DNA from: Chryseobacterium defluvii
GTDB taxonomy: Bacteria; Bacteroidota; Bacteroidia; Flavobacteriales; Weeksellaceae
NCBI RefSeq assembly: GCF_014204415.1
Contig: NZ_JACHLE010000003.1
Location: forward strand, 124,001 to 188,000
Length of the DNA stretch: 64,000 nt
Direction of reading: 5' to 3'
Positions 1-8,040 of the stretch are shown piece by piece (within the stretch, counting starts at the first letter, position 1; every line of letters begins with the position of its first letter). The notes under the pieces were generated by a model, which had not been told where the DNA came from, made no database searches, and saw only the letters and a program-made list of their open reading frames with translations. A program made the translations under genes and the position numbers.

Positions 1-206
1 ATATGTTCTACTCCTTTTTCATCTACTCGATAAGTACGTAAAACTCCTTTTGAAACAAATGCATTTTTATTCCAAACATCTCCTTCCTGTAAAAGATATT
101 GACGCCTGCGAAGTTTTTTTACGCTGCAAACCTGTCTGAACATTTCCAATTCATCATCATTTATTGGGAATTTATCTTTAAGATATTTTAAAAAATGGGC
201 TACCAT
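1..206 (-). CDS. Crp/Fnr-family transcriptional regulator, N-terminal part (runs off window)
   Basis: An open frame read from an ATG at 206 down to base 1 gives 68 residues starting MVAHFLKYLKDKFPINDDEL. It continues with a run like RRRQYLLQEGDVWNKNAFV and KGVLRTYRVDEKG, the beta-roll start of a cyclic-nucleotide-binding domain as found in Bacteroidota Crp/Fnr regulators. The C-terminal HTH lies outside the window, so function beyond the family is not known. The frame is uninterrupted. Confidence 0.7.
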   Translation of the reverse strand, partial: MVAHFLKYLKDKFPINDDELEMFRQVCSVKKLRRRQYLLQEGDVWNKNAFVSKGVLRTYRVDEKGVEH

Positions 207-810
207 TGACAATGATTTAAGAGTGATTACAAATTTAATTATATTCTGTAAATAACTTCATTTTTAATTAGTAGAATATGAGTATTTAAAATTGATGTCT
301 GTTCAACATAAAAAGTTACTGAAAACATGCCATATTAATAACAATTTTGGGGTTAATGGGAGTGAGTTTTTTTCTACAATTACTGGTTGTGCCTCGTCAG
401 GAATAATCCTTATTTGGCAAATGAATATATTCAGCAAGTGGAAATGACTGAGAATAAATTCTAAAGAAAGCAAAAGATGTTGATAGTCAATAGATCTTAT
501 TTAATCTTGTGGAAATTGGGGACAAGCGCCGGTACACCCTTTAAATGAGCAAACACCTACACCTATGGCTTAGGCGTTATTACTCATCGTCTTGTAGCCT
601 TAAAAATTACCAGTTTTCAGTACCAAGACTTAAAGCAAAAACACTTTAAGATTAAAATTTATCTCACAAAGATAAAAAAGTTCCAAGTCATTCACAATGG
701 TCAAAATATGACAAATCGATGTTTTATCATAATATTTTAACATAGTACCCTTCTTACTAAAGCGTTTATTGGGTTCCTTGTCCGCAAGGTTACTTCATTT
801 CTATGACTGA
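207..810. other. Intergenic region with a possible structured repeat
   Basis: About 600 bases without a convincing gene. Short open stretches near 380-460 look like the tail of a decayed gene but have no start. Bases 515-660 resemble a segment at 50430-50575 (described there): both carry a TACTCATCGTCTTGT/TACTTATCCTCTTGT block followed by a CCAGTTTTC hairpin and an AAG-loop-CTT hairpin. Confidence 0.4.
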
Positions 811-1064
811 GCCGTTTTCATATTGCAAAAGTATAAATCCGGTTTCTGCTCAAAAAAATCTTTTTGGGTTTCTAAAAAAATTCTTTTCGCCTTGCTACAA
901 CAATTTTTCCAGACACTCCTAAATCCTTGCGAACAAAAAGATTTCGGAGCCTCTACTCTATTCTTTCATTCCGGTTTTGTGCTGAAACCGGATTTCTATC
1001 GTCAATGGGCAAAGAAAAACGACACGTCAATCTCAGAAACAAAGCAAAGCGTTCATTGACATCT
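811..1064 (+). promoter_or_regulatory. Repeated structured leader, copy 1
   Basis: First of three related segments (others at 3861 and 5330), each ending 18-55 bases before a plus-strand gene. It contains two nested inverted repeats: an outer pair AAATCCGGTTTC (835-846) with GAAACCGGATTT (984-995), and an inner pair AAATCTTTTTG (856-866) with CAAAAAGATTT (934-944). The outer stem changes sequence between copies while keeping its pairing, so a folded 5' leader RNA is more likely than a coding region. An open frame of 78 codons through it starts at TTG, is not preserved in frame in the third copy, and is not regarded as a gene. Confidence 0.6.
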
Positions 1065-1115
1065 CCGATAAACAATTTAAGAAAAGAAAATTATTAACAA
1101 TCTAAAATGTAAAAT

Positions 1116-1559
1116 ATGAAAACAGAATTTGAAAACTTACAATTTATCAGTGAATATTTCAAGAAAGTTCTTCAGGAACTTATGAAAAATGGCTTCATAC
1201 TAATAATCCCGGAGCCTACAAAAACATTCAGAAAAACCAATTATGCATATTTCTCAGATGGTGACAAGATCGCCTATCTGCAACAGGAAACCAAATATCG
1301 TGAAATCAGTATATCAAGCGTTCATAAACCTTCAAAGGAGGTGGGAACCGGATTCAGGCTATCAGATGAATACAGCCTTGAAATAGCAAAAGAAGCATTA
1401 GTAACAATTTGTCCGATATGGGTCATAAACAGTAAAAATCATGTCATCAAGTATGATAATCTCAAAGAGTTTATAGAATCCCGCACTCAAAGCGGGCATC
1501 AATTAAACATTTATCCTAAAGAGCAAAATAACAATTACAAAACATTTAAAAGCTTATGA
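1116..1559 (+). CDS. Hypothetical protein of mobile-element cargo
   Basis: A 147-aa soluble protein with no signal peptide or membrane segment, and not recognised. It starts 52 bases after leader copy 1 and its stop overlaps the start of the next gene by 4 bases (ATGA), so 1116-3696 is probably one operon. Composition is mixed charged/aromatic (KTNYAYFSDGDKIAYLQQ), compatible with a small globular protein. Such unknown short genes are typical of the accessory part of Bacteroidota integrative and conjugative elements; that placement is inferred from the ArdC-like gene downstream. Confidence 0.65.
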   Translation: MKTEFENLQFISEYFKKVLQELMKNGFILIIPEPTKTFRKTNYAYFSDGDKIAYLQQETKYREISISSVHKPSKEVGTGFRLSDEYSLEIAKEALVTICPIWVINSKNHVIKYDNLKEFIESRTQSGHQLNIYPKEQNNNYKTFKSL

Positions 1560-1768
1560 AAAATATATCAGCGATAATGGCAGCCAAAGATTTCAATATA
1601 AATGAAACCTATATGGAGAGTGATTATTACCTCTGTAAATGCTTAAGAAAAGGAAAAGTTTTTACTGCTGATTTTGGAACAGAATATCAGGAAATCCACT
1701 TTGAAGTATCAACAAGAACAGGCAGGTATATTGGAATTGAAATAAAGAAAATACCAACAATAAAATAA
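1556..1768 (+). CDS. Hypothetical small protein
   Basis: A 70-aa protein overlapping the previous stop codon by 4 bases, which supports translational coupling. The sequence (MKNISAIMAAKDFNINETYM, later HFEVSTRTGRYIGIEIKKI) shows alternating hydrophobic strands and no export signal. No family recognised. Confidence 0.6.
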   Translation: MKNISAIMAAKDFNINETYMESDYYLCKCLRKGKVFTADFGTEYQEIHFEVSTRTGRYIGIEIKKIPTIK

Positions 1769-1775
1769 TAAAGAT

Positions 1776-2138
1776 ATGCCACGAGTAAAAATAATAAATA
1801 AAGAGGAAGCTCCAGAAAACTTAAGCAATTTTCCAAACTTTCACAAATCAGGCAGTATAACAGGTATGAAAAAGCTTTATTACGGAAAAGATGCTCTTTT
1901 AGTAAGATGTGGGGATTATATCTACAATGTTACTTCAGAACCTAAGATTTACCACAATGCAGAGAAACTCATTACCTACTGTATTATATCCACAACTGAT
2001 AATCCTCACATTGAAATTCTGAATGAATATTATCGAAAAGTTAAAAATGGAGCTTTTGCAGAAGTAACAAATAATTCAGGAATCAAAAAGAAATTCCTTT
2101 TTGAAAATAACCAATGGAATGTGATTGATGCAAAATAA
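1776..2138 (+). CDS. Hypothetical protein
   Basis: A 120-aa soluble protein 7 bases after the preceding stop, in the same operon. It begins MPRVKIINKEEAPENLSNF and has a tyrosine-rich middle (YYGKDALLVRCGDYIYNV). No motif tells its role, and no signal peptide is present. Confidence 0.6.
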   Translation: MPRVKIINKEEAPENLSNFPNFHKSGSITGMKKLYYGKDALLVRCGDYIYNVTSEPKIYHNAEKLITYCIISTTDNPHIEILNEYYRKVKNGAFAEVTNNSGIKKKFLFENNQWNVIDAK

Positions 2139-2156
2139 ATATACTAAAAAAATTAT

Positions 2157-2609
2157 ATGAAAAATATGAACAACAATAGAAAAATGAATAGTAGAAAACC
2201 TGAACAAATAGAATTCTTCAGTTTAGGAAATGGAATTTCGGTATGTGATACCAACAGGGAAGTGAACGGAGATTATAAAAGAGTAGCCCATATATCGAAA
2301 TATCGGGAAGTAGAATTTTTTGGTAAAATTTCAGACGAATCAAAAAATAAAATTTTACAGTATGCTAAAATGGCAAATCCTATGAGTTCTGCGGCTCAGA
2401 ATGATCCTGTATTTATCAAAAAAACTTTCAAATATATTGTCCATTTTAAGGAAAAAGCAAGGGTTTGTTATGCCTATAATTTAGAACACGCATTTGCAGA
2501 AGCCGAGGTATTTGCAAGAAGATACAGTTTATTTCAAGACTTTATTATCAAAGAAACAGGAGAATTTATTGATAATCCACCTTATTTCGGCATAAGAGAA
2601 CCTCTATAA
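2157..2609 (+). CDS. Hypothetical protein
   Basis: A 150-aa protein in the same operon. An internal start at MNNNRKMNSRKPEQ (2166) is equally possible. The middle carries KYIVHFKEKARVCYAYNLEHAFAEAEVFARRY, written here in two parts: a beta segment (KYIVHFKEKARVCYAYN) and a helix (LEHAFAEAEVFARRY). It resembles small single-domain proteins that act inside the cell, but no family is claimed. Confidence 0.6.
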   Translation: MKNMNNNRKMNSRKPEQIEFFSLGNGISVCDTNREVNGDYKRVAHISKYREVEFFGKISDESKNKILQYAKMANPMSSAAQNDPVFIKKTFKYIVHFKEKARVCYAYNLEHAFAEAEVFARRYSLFQDFIIKETGEFIDNPPYFGIREPL

Positions 2610-2620
2610 ATATTTAGAAA

Positions 2621-2863
2621 ATGAAAAAATTAACAATAAAAACTCAAAATAAATCCGGAAACGAGCCTAAATACAAAGAAAATTTAGGCTTGGGTTCAAT
2701 CTTTATAAACTCTGAGGCATGGATTTCCGTAGACCTGTTTGAAGGATTTGGTGACTCCTACAGGCAAAGGGAAACAGAGGAAATCACGATTTCTGATAAC
2801 GGAAACATCATATTTAAAGGAAGTTTCAGAGAATTAATCCAAATTTTAAAACATACATTATGA
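2621..2863 (+). CDS. Hypothetical small protein
   Basis: An 80-aa protein whose stop overlaps the next start by 4 bases. The C-terminal half (EITISDNGNIIFKGSFRELI) looks like a beta-hairpin followed by a helix. Family unknown. Confidence 0.6.
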   Translation: MKKLTIKTQNKSGNEPKYKENLGLGSIFINSEAWISVDLFEGFGDSYRQRETEEITISDNGNIIFKGSFRELIQILKHTL

Positions 2864-3438
2864 CAAAGAAACAAATATTAGAACAGTATTTTAAGAGTAT
2901 TTCTTTAAGCAATTTATTTTGGGATTTCTCTTACAATGGAAAGAATTATAGCATTTCAGATTATGTTCTGTCAAATGTTTTATTAAATACCTCTCATAAA
3001 AGTTGGAAATCAGAAATATTAGCACATTCAAAAGTTGTTGAATGTATTTACCTTATAAGAAATTATGATATGATAGATTCCAGATTCAAAACGTTTGAGA
3101 AACTAAATTTTGATAAAGTGGAACAGATTAATGATGTTTTCATCTGTGAAAAGAATAATGAAATTGAAACATGGAGCAGCGGAAAATATTACACTGTTTC
3201 AGTAATACCCGAAGGCGAGGATTATAATAAGGCTTTTCTTCCTTATTTCGCAGATGTCACGGAAGACATCAACATTCCGAAAGAATTGAAAAGAAAAGGA
3301 TTAAAACCAAAGATATATAAGAGCTGCCAGTTAATTACAAAAAAGAACGGTGGTTATTATTCTTTCTACAGCCATACTCAGAAAAAGGAATTATTAATCG
3401 CATTGAATTCCCACATTTATGAACCAATAAACAAGTAA
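2860..3438 (+). CDS. Hypothetical protein
   Basis: A 192-aa soluble protein coupled by ATGA overlap to the gene before it. It starts MTKKQILEQYFKSISLSNLF; the second half contains YYTVSVIPEGEDYNKAFLPY and ends GGYYSFYSHTQKKELLIAL. No catalytic motif seen and no family recognised. Codon use and AT content match its neighbours. Confidence 0.6.
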   Translation: MTKKQILEQYFKSISLSNLFWDFSYNGKNYSISDYVLSNVLLNTSHKSWKSEILAHSKVVECIYLIRNYDMIDSRFKTFEKLNFDKVEQINDVFICEKNNEIETWSSGKYYTVSVIPEGEDYNKAFLPYFADVTEDINIPKELKRKGLKPKIYKSCQLITKKNGGYYSFYSHTQKKELLIALNSHIYEPINK

Positions 3439-3450
3439 TAATATCTTACT

Positions 3451-3696
3451 ATGGCAACAAGAACATATAAAACAGAAACTCTATTAAAAAGATTGGAAAA
3501 TTACGATCAAAAATATTATGATGCAATCTGTAAACCGTCAAATATTGGCTTTAGTTATGGGATGCGGGCTTATCACGCTTTAAAAATCCAAAATCCGCCG
3601 GAATGGAGAATTCGCAGTAAGGCGGAAGTGGTAGCAGAAGAACTTCGAAAAAGAGGAGTGAAATTTAGTACTCATTTTCTAAAACTGTCAAATTAA
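3451..3696 (+). CDS. Hypothetical small basic protein
   Basis: An 81-aa basic protein 12 bases downstream of the previous gene and the last gene of this block. WRIRSKAEVVAEELRKRGVK is a likely helix with many Lys/Arg residues, which would fit nucleic-acid contact, but this is inference only. Leader copy 2 begins about 165 bases further on. Confidence 0.55.
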   Translation: MATRTYKTETLLKRLENYDQKYYDAICKPSNIGFSYGMRAYHALKIQNPPEWRIRSKAEVVAEELRKRGVKFSTHFLKLSN

Positions 3697-3860
3697 CGGT
3701 TAAGTCAGTCGCTGTCATAGCAACATTTGAATTGATATATAGTCCTATTAAAATTAGAATTTTCACACTCTGAAAGTGATAATTTGCAAAAACTGGTACA
3801 TCTGGCCTTACTTTGCTTTGGATATGAAAAAATCCAATCTTCACTTTTTCTCTGGCCATG

Positions 3861-4112
3861 AGCTGTTTTCATATTGCAAAAGTATAAATCAGGCTTCTGC
3901 TCAAAAAAATCTTTTTGGGTTTCTCGAAAAATTCTTTTTCGCTCTGCTCCGATAATTTTCCCAGACACTCCTTACATCCTCCGGACAAAAAGATTTCGGA
4001 GCCTCCATTCTATGCTCTCATTCCGGTTTTGTGCTAAACCTGATTTCTATCGTCAGTGGGCAAAGAAAAACAGCACACCGGCTAGATGAAAAAAGCATAG
4101 CGTTCTTTGACA
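3861..4112 (+). promoter_or_regulatory. Repeated structured leader, copy 2
   Basis: Close relative of copy 1. The inner stem AAATCTTTTTG/CAAAAAGATTT is kept exactly. The outer stem reads AAATCAGG (3886-3893) against CCTGATTT (4039-4046), so a C-G pair of copy 1 is replaced by A-T: both sides changed together. It ends about 38 bases before the gene at 4150. Confidence 0.6.
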
Positions 4113-4149
4113 TTTCCACAACTAAAATACAAGCCGATGTCTACCAAAA

Positions 4150-4539
4150 ATGAATATTAACAATTTAAAATTTCAGATTATGAAAAATCCAAACATTTCA
4201 GCCAATGAATACTACAATCATTTTATAGGTACAGAATCCTACTACTCTTACCTTTTAGGCTTGTTATTAACTGATGGCGTCAAAACCATTGCAGATGAAG
4301 AACAATGCTATTGGTTCTTAGACTGCATTGCCTCTTACCAATTTGAAGAAAAATTTAAACAGGAAGAGTTCCAGGTGTGGAAAATCAAAAGAATTCAAGA
4401 TACCAAATTCAAACTTACCGCAACTGACGGGAACAATAATGTCCTCTTTTCACAAGATATTGCATTTTCCGATTTCTTCTTTGATGAATTAACCATTTGG
4501 AAAGAAACGAACGTCTTACTGCTCCCAAGCGAACATTAG
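4150..4539 (+). CDS. Hypothetical protein after leader copy 2
   Basis: A 129-aa protein; an ATG at 4180 (MKNPNISANEYYNHF) is an alternative start. Sequence features include YYSYLLGLLLTDGVKTIADE and QVWKIKRIQDTKFKLTATDG, compatible with a small alpha/beta protein. Not recognised. It is the first gene behind the second leader, so it is probably controlled like the 1116 and 5564 blocks. Confidence 0.6.
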   Translation: MNINNLKFQIMKNPNISANEYYNHFIGTESYYSYLLGLLLTDGVKTIADEEQCYWFLDCIASYQFEEKFKQEEFQVWKIKRIQDTKFKLTATDGNNNVLFSQDIAFSDFFFDELTIWKETNVLLLPSEH

Positions 4540-4599
4540 TCTCAAAATACCTCACGATGTATAGGCAATCGTATTTTTTTAATCCTAAATAACAACAAT

Positions 4600-4827
4600 A
4601 TGAATAAAGCAACATTTGAATGGAAAATAGAAATAGAATTTTGGTTCGTCTATCATGAAGACTTGGATAACCTATCTATTGAAGAAAGAGAAATACTGGA
4701 AAAACAGGCAAGGGAAAGCATTTTTCATTTTATCACAAAAGACGGCTATACTGCCGGGGAACTCTGCGAAAGTATAGATGACAGAGAATTTTACGGATGG
4801 TGGAATTACAGAATTACAAACAAATAA
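4600..4827 (+). CDS. Hypothetical small acidic protein
   Basis: A 75-aa protein rich in Glu and aromatic residues (IEIEFWFVYHEDLDNLSIEE, ending FYGWWNYRI). Small acidic proteins in conjugative-element cargo are sometimes anti-defence DNA mimics, but nothing here proves that. The following gene starts 10 bases after its stop. Confidence 0.55.
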   Translation: MNKATFEWKIEIEFWFVYHEDLDNLSIEEREILEKQARESIFHFITKDGYTAGELCESIDDREFYGWWNYRITNK

Positions 4828-4837
4828 TCACATTATC

Positions 4838-5260
4838 ATGGGAACTTACACTATTATTTATCTGAAAAAACAGGATCAGGCTAAAGAGGTCAACGAATTT
4901 CTAAATGAAAAATATAAACTCAACTATGAAAACTATAATGAAGTCGATTACGGCGTTTTCTTTACTCAGGAAATGTTCGACGAAGATCTTAGGTTTATGA
5001 ATGAAGATCAGGAAGGCAGGACGAATCTTCCCCATTATCAACGCCCGATTTCCAGAGAAACATACTATTCACTACTATTTGGGGCTAAAAATTGTTTCGG
5101 AGATATCGGCACAGCATGTATTAAAATCTCCTGCATTGCTGAAAAAGATGTAGAAATTATTAAAGCCTTACAGGAATTTTCCAAAACTCCTGAATTTAAA
5201 AGGTATATCAATTTCAGGAAGTCAAAAAATCTTCACCGGTTACTGCTCATCAGATTATGA
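4838..5260 (+). CDS. Hypothetical protein
   Basis: I place the start at ATG 4838 (MGTYTIIYLKKQDQAKEVNE), giving 140 aa and avoiding a 50-base overlap with the previous gene. The sequence is soluble and acidic/aromatic (YENYNEVDYGVFFTQEMFDE). No family recognised. The frame ends shortly before leader copy 3. Confidence 0.55.
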   Translation: MGTYTIIYLKKQDQAKEVNEFLNEKYKLNYENYNEVDYGVFFTQEMFDEDLRFMNEDQEGRTNLPHYQRPISRETYYSLLFGAKNCFGDIGTACIKISCIAEKDVEIIKALQEFSKTPEFKRYINFRKSKNLHRLLLIRL

Positions 5261-5321
5261 TTTTCTTTTTTTAAAGCAATTGGAATCTATCTGATTGCTT
5301 TTTTATTCTGGCTGTTCCCTG

Positions 5322-5545
5322 TTTTCTGTTCGCAAAATTAGAAATCTGCATTTCAGTACAAAAAAATCTTTTTGGGTATCTAAAAAAATTCTTTTCACAA
5401 GTTCCAACAATTTTCCCAGACACTCCTGAATTCTGTGAACAAAAAGATTTCAGAGCCTTCATTCCATTGCTTCCATTTCGGTTTTGTCTGAATACAGTTT
5501 CCTGTAGCCATAAAGCAAAAGAAAACAACAAGAAACAGTCAGAAC
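5322..5545 (+). promoter_or_regulatory. Repeated structured leader, copy 3
   Basis: More diverged copy. The inner stem AAATCTTTTTG (5364-5374) with CAAAAAGATTT (5440-5450) is identical to the other two. The outer stem is rebuilt from GAAATCTGCATTTCAG (5341) against CTGAATACAGTTTC (5489), with two bulges and one mismatch. It ends about 18 bases before the ArdC-like gene. Confidence 0.55.
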
Positions 5546-5563
5546 AATTTAAAATCAAACATT

Positions 5564-6520
5564 ATGAAAGCTTTAACTAAAAAAACAAATTCAAAAACAC
5601 AGTTCTCTACCTTTAAAGAAGACAAATTTATTTCCAAGATCCTTGAAAATCTTGATAAGGTAAATGCCAAAGATTGGGAACAGTATGCTAATGTCCCGTT
5701 TCAGCATCCTAAAAATCTCTTTACCAAAAAAGAATATCAGGGTTTCAATACCTTCGCATTATATATAGATACGCTTGTTAACAAATTTAAAACATCCTGC
5801 TATGCGACATTCAGCTCTATATCTAAAGCTGGCGGAAAGTTGAAAAAAGGAGCGAAAGGAACTGTCATTGAATTCTTCAGCTATGTTTTTAAACATATGG
5901 AGACAGGAGAAATTTTCACAGCTGAACAATTTTCAACAATGTCTTCGGCTGAAAGAGAAAACCTCACCAAAATTATCTGCATACGGAACTATACGGTTTT
6001 CAATTCAGAATTTATCGAAAATTTGGAAGAGATTGACATCAATATTGATCCTGAAGATGAAAATCACGAATTGGATTTCCAAGAGCAAATAAATTGTGAG
6101 AATTTCATCACAAAAATAAATACATCCGGAAATCTGCAACTTACTCATGCAAGGCTAAACGTAGCCTGCTATTCGCCTATACAGGATTATATTGCTATTC
6201 CTGAAAAGAAATTCTTTATCTCAGAAGACAGATATTATGCCACTTTATTTCATGAAATCATTCACTGGACAGGTCACGAAAGCCGACTAAGCAGAGATTT
6301 GAAAGGGCATTATGATGTTACAAGTTATTCCTTTGAAGAGCTGATAGCCGAAATGGGAAGTATGCTAATCTGCTTACAATTTGGAATCACTTCGGAATTT
6401 ATTAATTCTGTGCGTTATTTAAAAAGCTGGTCTGTAAATAATTCAGAAAACAGAATTGAGAATATCAAAAAAGCATTTGTCTTATCCAAAAAAGCAAAGA
6501 AATTTTTAGAGCAATTTTGA
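5564..6520 (+). CDS. ArdC-like antirestriction protein (ssDNA-binding domain plus zinc metallopeptidase)
   Basis: 318 aa. The N-terminal ~140 residues match the ArdC N-domain pattern: NPxxxxxYxGxN-like NLFTKKEYQGFNTFALYI, then a TFSSISKAGGKLKKGAKGT block. The C-terminal domain has the zincin motif FHEIIHWTGHESRL (His230-Glu231, His234) and the downstream FEELIAEMGSMLI helix seen in these peptidases. ArdC proteins protect incoming DNA from restriction during conjugation, so this gene marks the region as mobile-element cargo. It stands alone behind leader copy 3 and is followed by a strong terminator. Family assignment is firm; the antirestriction role is by family. Confidence 0.85.
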   Translation: MKALTKKTNSKTQFSTFKEDKFISKILENLDKVNAKDWEQYANVPFQHPKNLFTKKEYQGFNTFALYIDTLVNKFKTSCYATFSSISKAGGKLKKGAKGTVIEFFSYVFKHMETGEIFTAEQFSTMSSAERENLTKIICIRNYTVFNSEFIENLEEIDINIDPEDENHELDFQEQINCENFITKINTSGNLQLTHARLNVACYSPIQDYIAIPEKKFFISEDRYYATLFHEIIHWTGHESRLSRDLKGHYDVTSYSFEELIAEMGSMLICLQFGITSEFINSVRYLKSWSVNNSENRIENIKKAFVLSKKAKKFLEQF

Positions 6521-6538
6521 TTCCCAAACAGTATAAAA

Positions 6539-6566
6539 TCGAGGCTGCCTTTCGGCAGCCTCTGTA
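6539..6566 (+). terminator. Rho-independent terminator of the ArdC-like gene
   Basis: GAGGCTGC-CTTTCG-GCAGCCTC-type perfect hairpin at 6541-6562, 20 bases after the stop codon. Confidence 0.8.
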
Positions 6567-6586
6567 TTATCGTCCAAAATTGTTTT

Positions 6587-6781
6587 TTAATTCAATATCT
6601 TCCTTACAAACCTCTTTAAAGGAGCTTTGAAAATATTCCAGCCAACGACGATAATAAGTAGGGCAAGAGAAATCTTTCTTGAGTCATTATTGTCAGATAT
6701 TGTTCCTATGAAAGAAAACAAAAATATATAAAATGCGATAGCACCATAAACCACAAATTTAATAATCCTTTTCATAATCAT
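6587..6781 (-). CDS. Small membrane protein
   Basis: 64 aa; the second Met (MKRIIKFVVYGAIAFYIFLF) may be the real start. Two hydrophobic segments (residues ~8-26 and ~39-52) with basic ends predict a two-helix inner-membrane protein. Family unknown. Convergent with the ArdC-like gene. Confidence 0.45.
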   Translation of the reverse strand: MIMKRIIKFVVYGAIAFYIFLFSFIGTISDNNDSRKISLALLIIVVGWNIFKAPLKRFVRKILN

Positions 6782-6846
6782 ATAGTTATTGCAGATTTGG
6801 ATGATAAAGATAAAGAATTTTTTTTTTAGTTGTTATAATATTTTTA

Positions 6847-6878
6847 ATTGTTTTGATAGGTAAAAAATAGTATTTTTG
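6847..6878 (+). promoter_or_regulatory. Promoter of the 6910 gene
   Basis: Bacteroidota-type -7 box TATTTTTG (6871-6878, TAnnTTTG consensus) with ATTG 20 bases upstream, 32 bases before the ATG. Confidence 0.5.
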
Positions 6879-6909
6879 TTTTTATTCACTAAATTAATAC
6901 TATATAGAC

Positions 6910-7386
6910 ATGGAAGAAAGTAAAAAAGACAATATGATTACTGATATCATAAGACGGAACTATTATCTAGAACAATTTTTTAAATACAATGATATTCATG
7001 TAAATCTTCTTGGAGATATCAATAATCCTCTCATTGTAACTGAAGATAATATTGTACTGAGCTGTTTTGTCAGTAATTTCAATTTAATTTTTAAGGATAA
7101 TTCGTTTGAGGGTAAAGAACTATTCGCCATCAAACTAAAAAAGGAAGCCCAGAATGCTAAAGATCAGCTGGAAAAGTGGGTGAAATCGGCAGCTCACAGA
7201 AAAATTTATTTATTTACCTCAGAGGACGGGCTGTACTACAGCAAATACATAAAATTATACAACCACATATTACCATTATTCAGCCCTGCCAAAGAACTGG
7301 CTTATTATGTATTTCAGAGACAGAAAGCCATACAGATAGTACAGAAACTGAAAAAAAGCAATATAGACCTTTCTATTGTTTATTGA
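6910..7386 (+). CDS. Hypothetical protein
   Basis: 158 aa, soluble, Lys-rich, with its own promoter upstream and a hairpin terminator right after the stop, so it is a single-gene unit. Helical stretches such as KKEAQNAKDQLEKWVKSA and ending VFQRQKAIQIVQKLKKSN are visible. No family recognised. Confidence 0.6.
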   Translation: MEESKKDNMITDIIRRNYYLEQFFKYNDIHVNLLGDINNPLIVTEDNIVLSCFVSNFNLIFKDNSFEGKELFAIKLKKEAQNAKDQLEKWVKSAAHRKIYLFTSEDGLYYSKYIKLYNHILPLFSPAKELAYYVFQRQKAIQIVQKLKKSNIDLSIVY

Positions 7387-7389
7387 TCT

Positions 7390-7425
7390 AAAAACATTGA
7401 AATGCAACTTTGCATTCATGTTTTT
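7390..7425 (+). terminator. Hairpin terminator after the 6910 gene
   Basis: AAAAACAT and ATGTTTTT arms enclosing an AATGCAA/TTGCATT inner stem, followed by a T-rich stretch, directly after the stop codon. Confidence 0.6.
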
Positions 7426-7437
7426 ATTCTACTTTTG
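7409..7437 (+). promoter_or_regulatory. Promoter of the 7490 gene
   Basis: TTTG (7409-7412), 17-base spacer, TACTTTTG (7430-7437). The -33 element lies inside the preceding terminator hairpin. A small TTGCCC/GGGCAA hairpin (7451-7465) follows in the leader. Confidence 0.5.
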
Positions 7438-7489
7438 TGAATAATATTTTTTGCCCTTTGGGCAAGTTGGCTAATTAAAATAAGTAGTG

Positions 7490-7945
7490 ATGTGCGCAAA
7501 AAAAGCAGTCAAGAAAACTCAAAACCTGTTAATTAAAACGGATAAAATCTTAATTGATAACTTTAAAGTATATAGCTTTACCTATTATAAAGATAATGGG
7601 CTCTTATCATTATTCTCTTTCCGCCATTACTTGGCACTGGCTCTTTTGAATATTGAGCAGGATTTTAAGGATAGATATGGAAATATATCTTTTCCTGATG
7701 AGCAGTATCTGGTGTTCTATAAAAAAAGGGGAACCAAGATAACCCTGATCAAGGAAGAAAGGGTATTGGAAAGTATTAATTTTTTGCTTCCGGTCGAATT
7801 TTCTGAATTGTATTATAGTCTGATGCACACCTATTATATTAATGAGAAGTCAGATTCATCAAGTTATTCCATTTCATTATTTTTTGAATTTATTGTCTTT
7901 TTCATAAGCAATAATGAGTTGAAGTTTTTACCTGTTGAATTGTAA
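7490..7945 (+). CDS. Hypothetical protein
   Basis: 151 aa from ATG 7490 (a GTG one codon earlier is possible). The N-terminus is basic (MCAKKAVKKTQNLLIKTDK); a region FRHYLALALLNIEQDF is helical and the C-terminal FFEFIVFFISNNELKF is hydrophobic. Not recognised. Its relation to the dead IS that follows is only positional. Confidence 0.55.
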   Translation: MCAKKAVKKTQNLLIKTDKILIDNFKVYSFTYYKDNGLLSLFSFRHYLALALLNIEQDFKDRYGNISFPDEQYLVFYKKRGTKITLIKEERVLESINFLLPVEFSELYYSLMHTYYINEKSDSSSYSISLFFEFIVFFISNNELKFLPVEL

Positions 7946-8040
7946 TATAATTCAACATTTATACTTTTATGTATTTATAGGTTTAAATAATTCCATATTT
8001 ATCTAATACAGTATTTATACAAACATATTTTTAAGTAATA

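Noticed and set aside
823..1059. Open frame of 78 codons in leader copy 1, with a similar 71-codon frame at 3874-4089
   Set aside because: Both start with TTG, diverge by frameshift half-way and have no counterpart in the third copy. The DNA repeat and its paired stems explain the similarity better than a protein.
5271..5558. 95-codon frame on the minus strand across leader copy 3
   Set aside because: It runs antisense through the leader repeat, and no similar frame is kept in copies 1 and 2.
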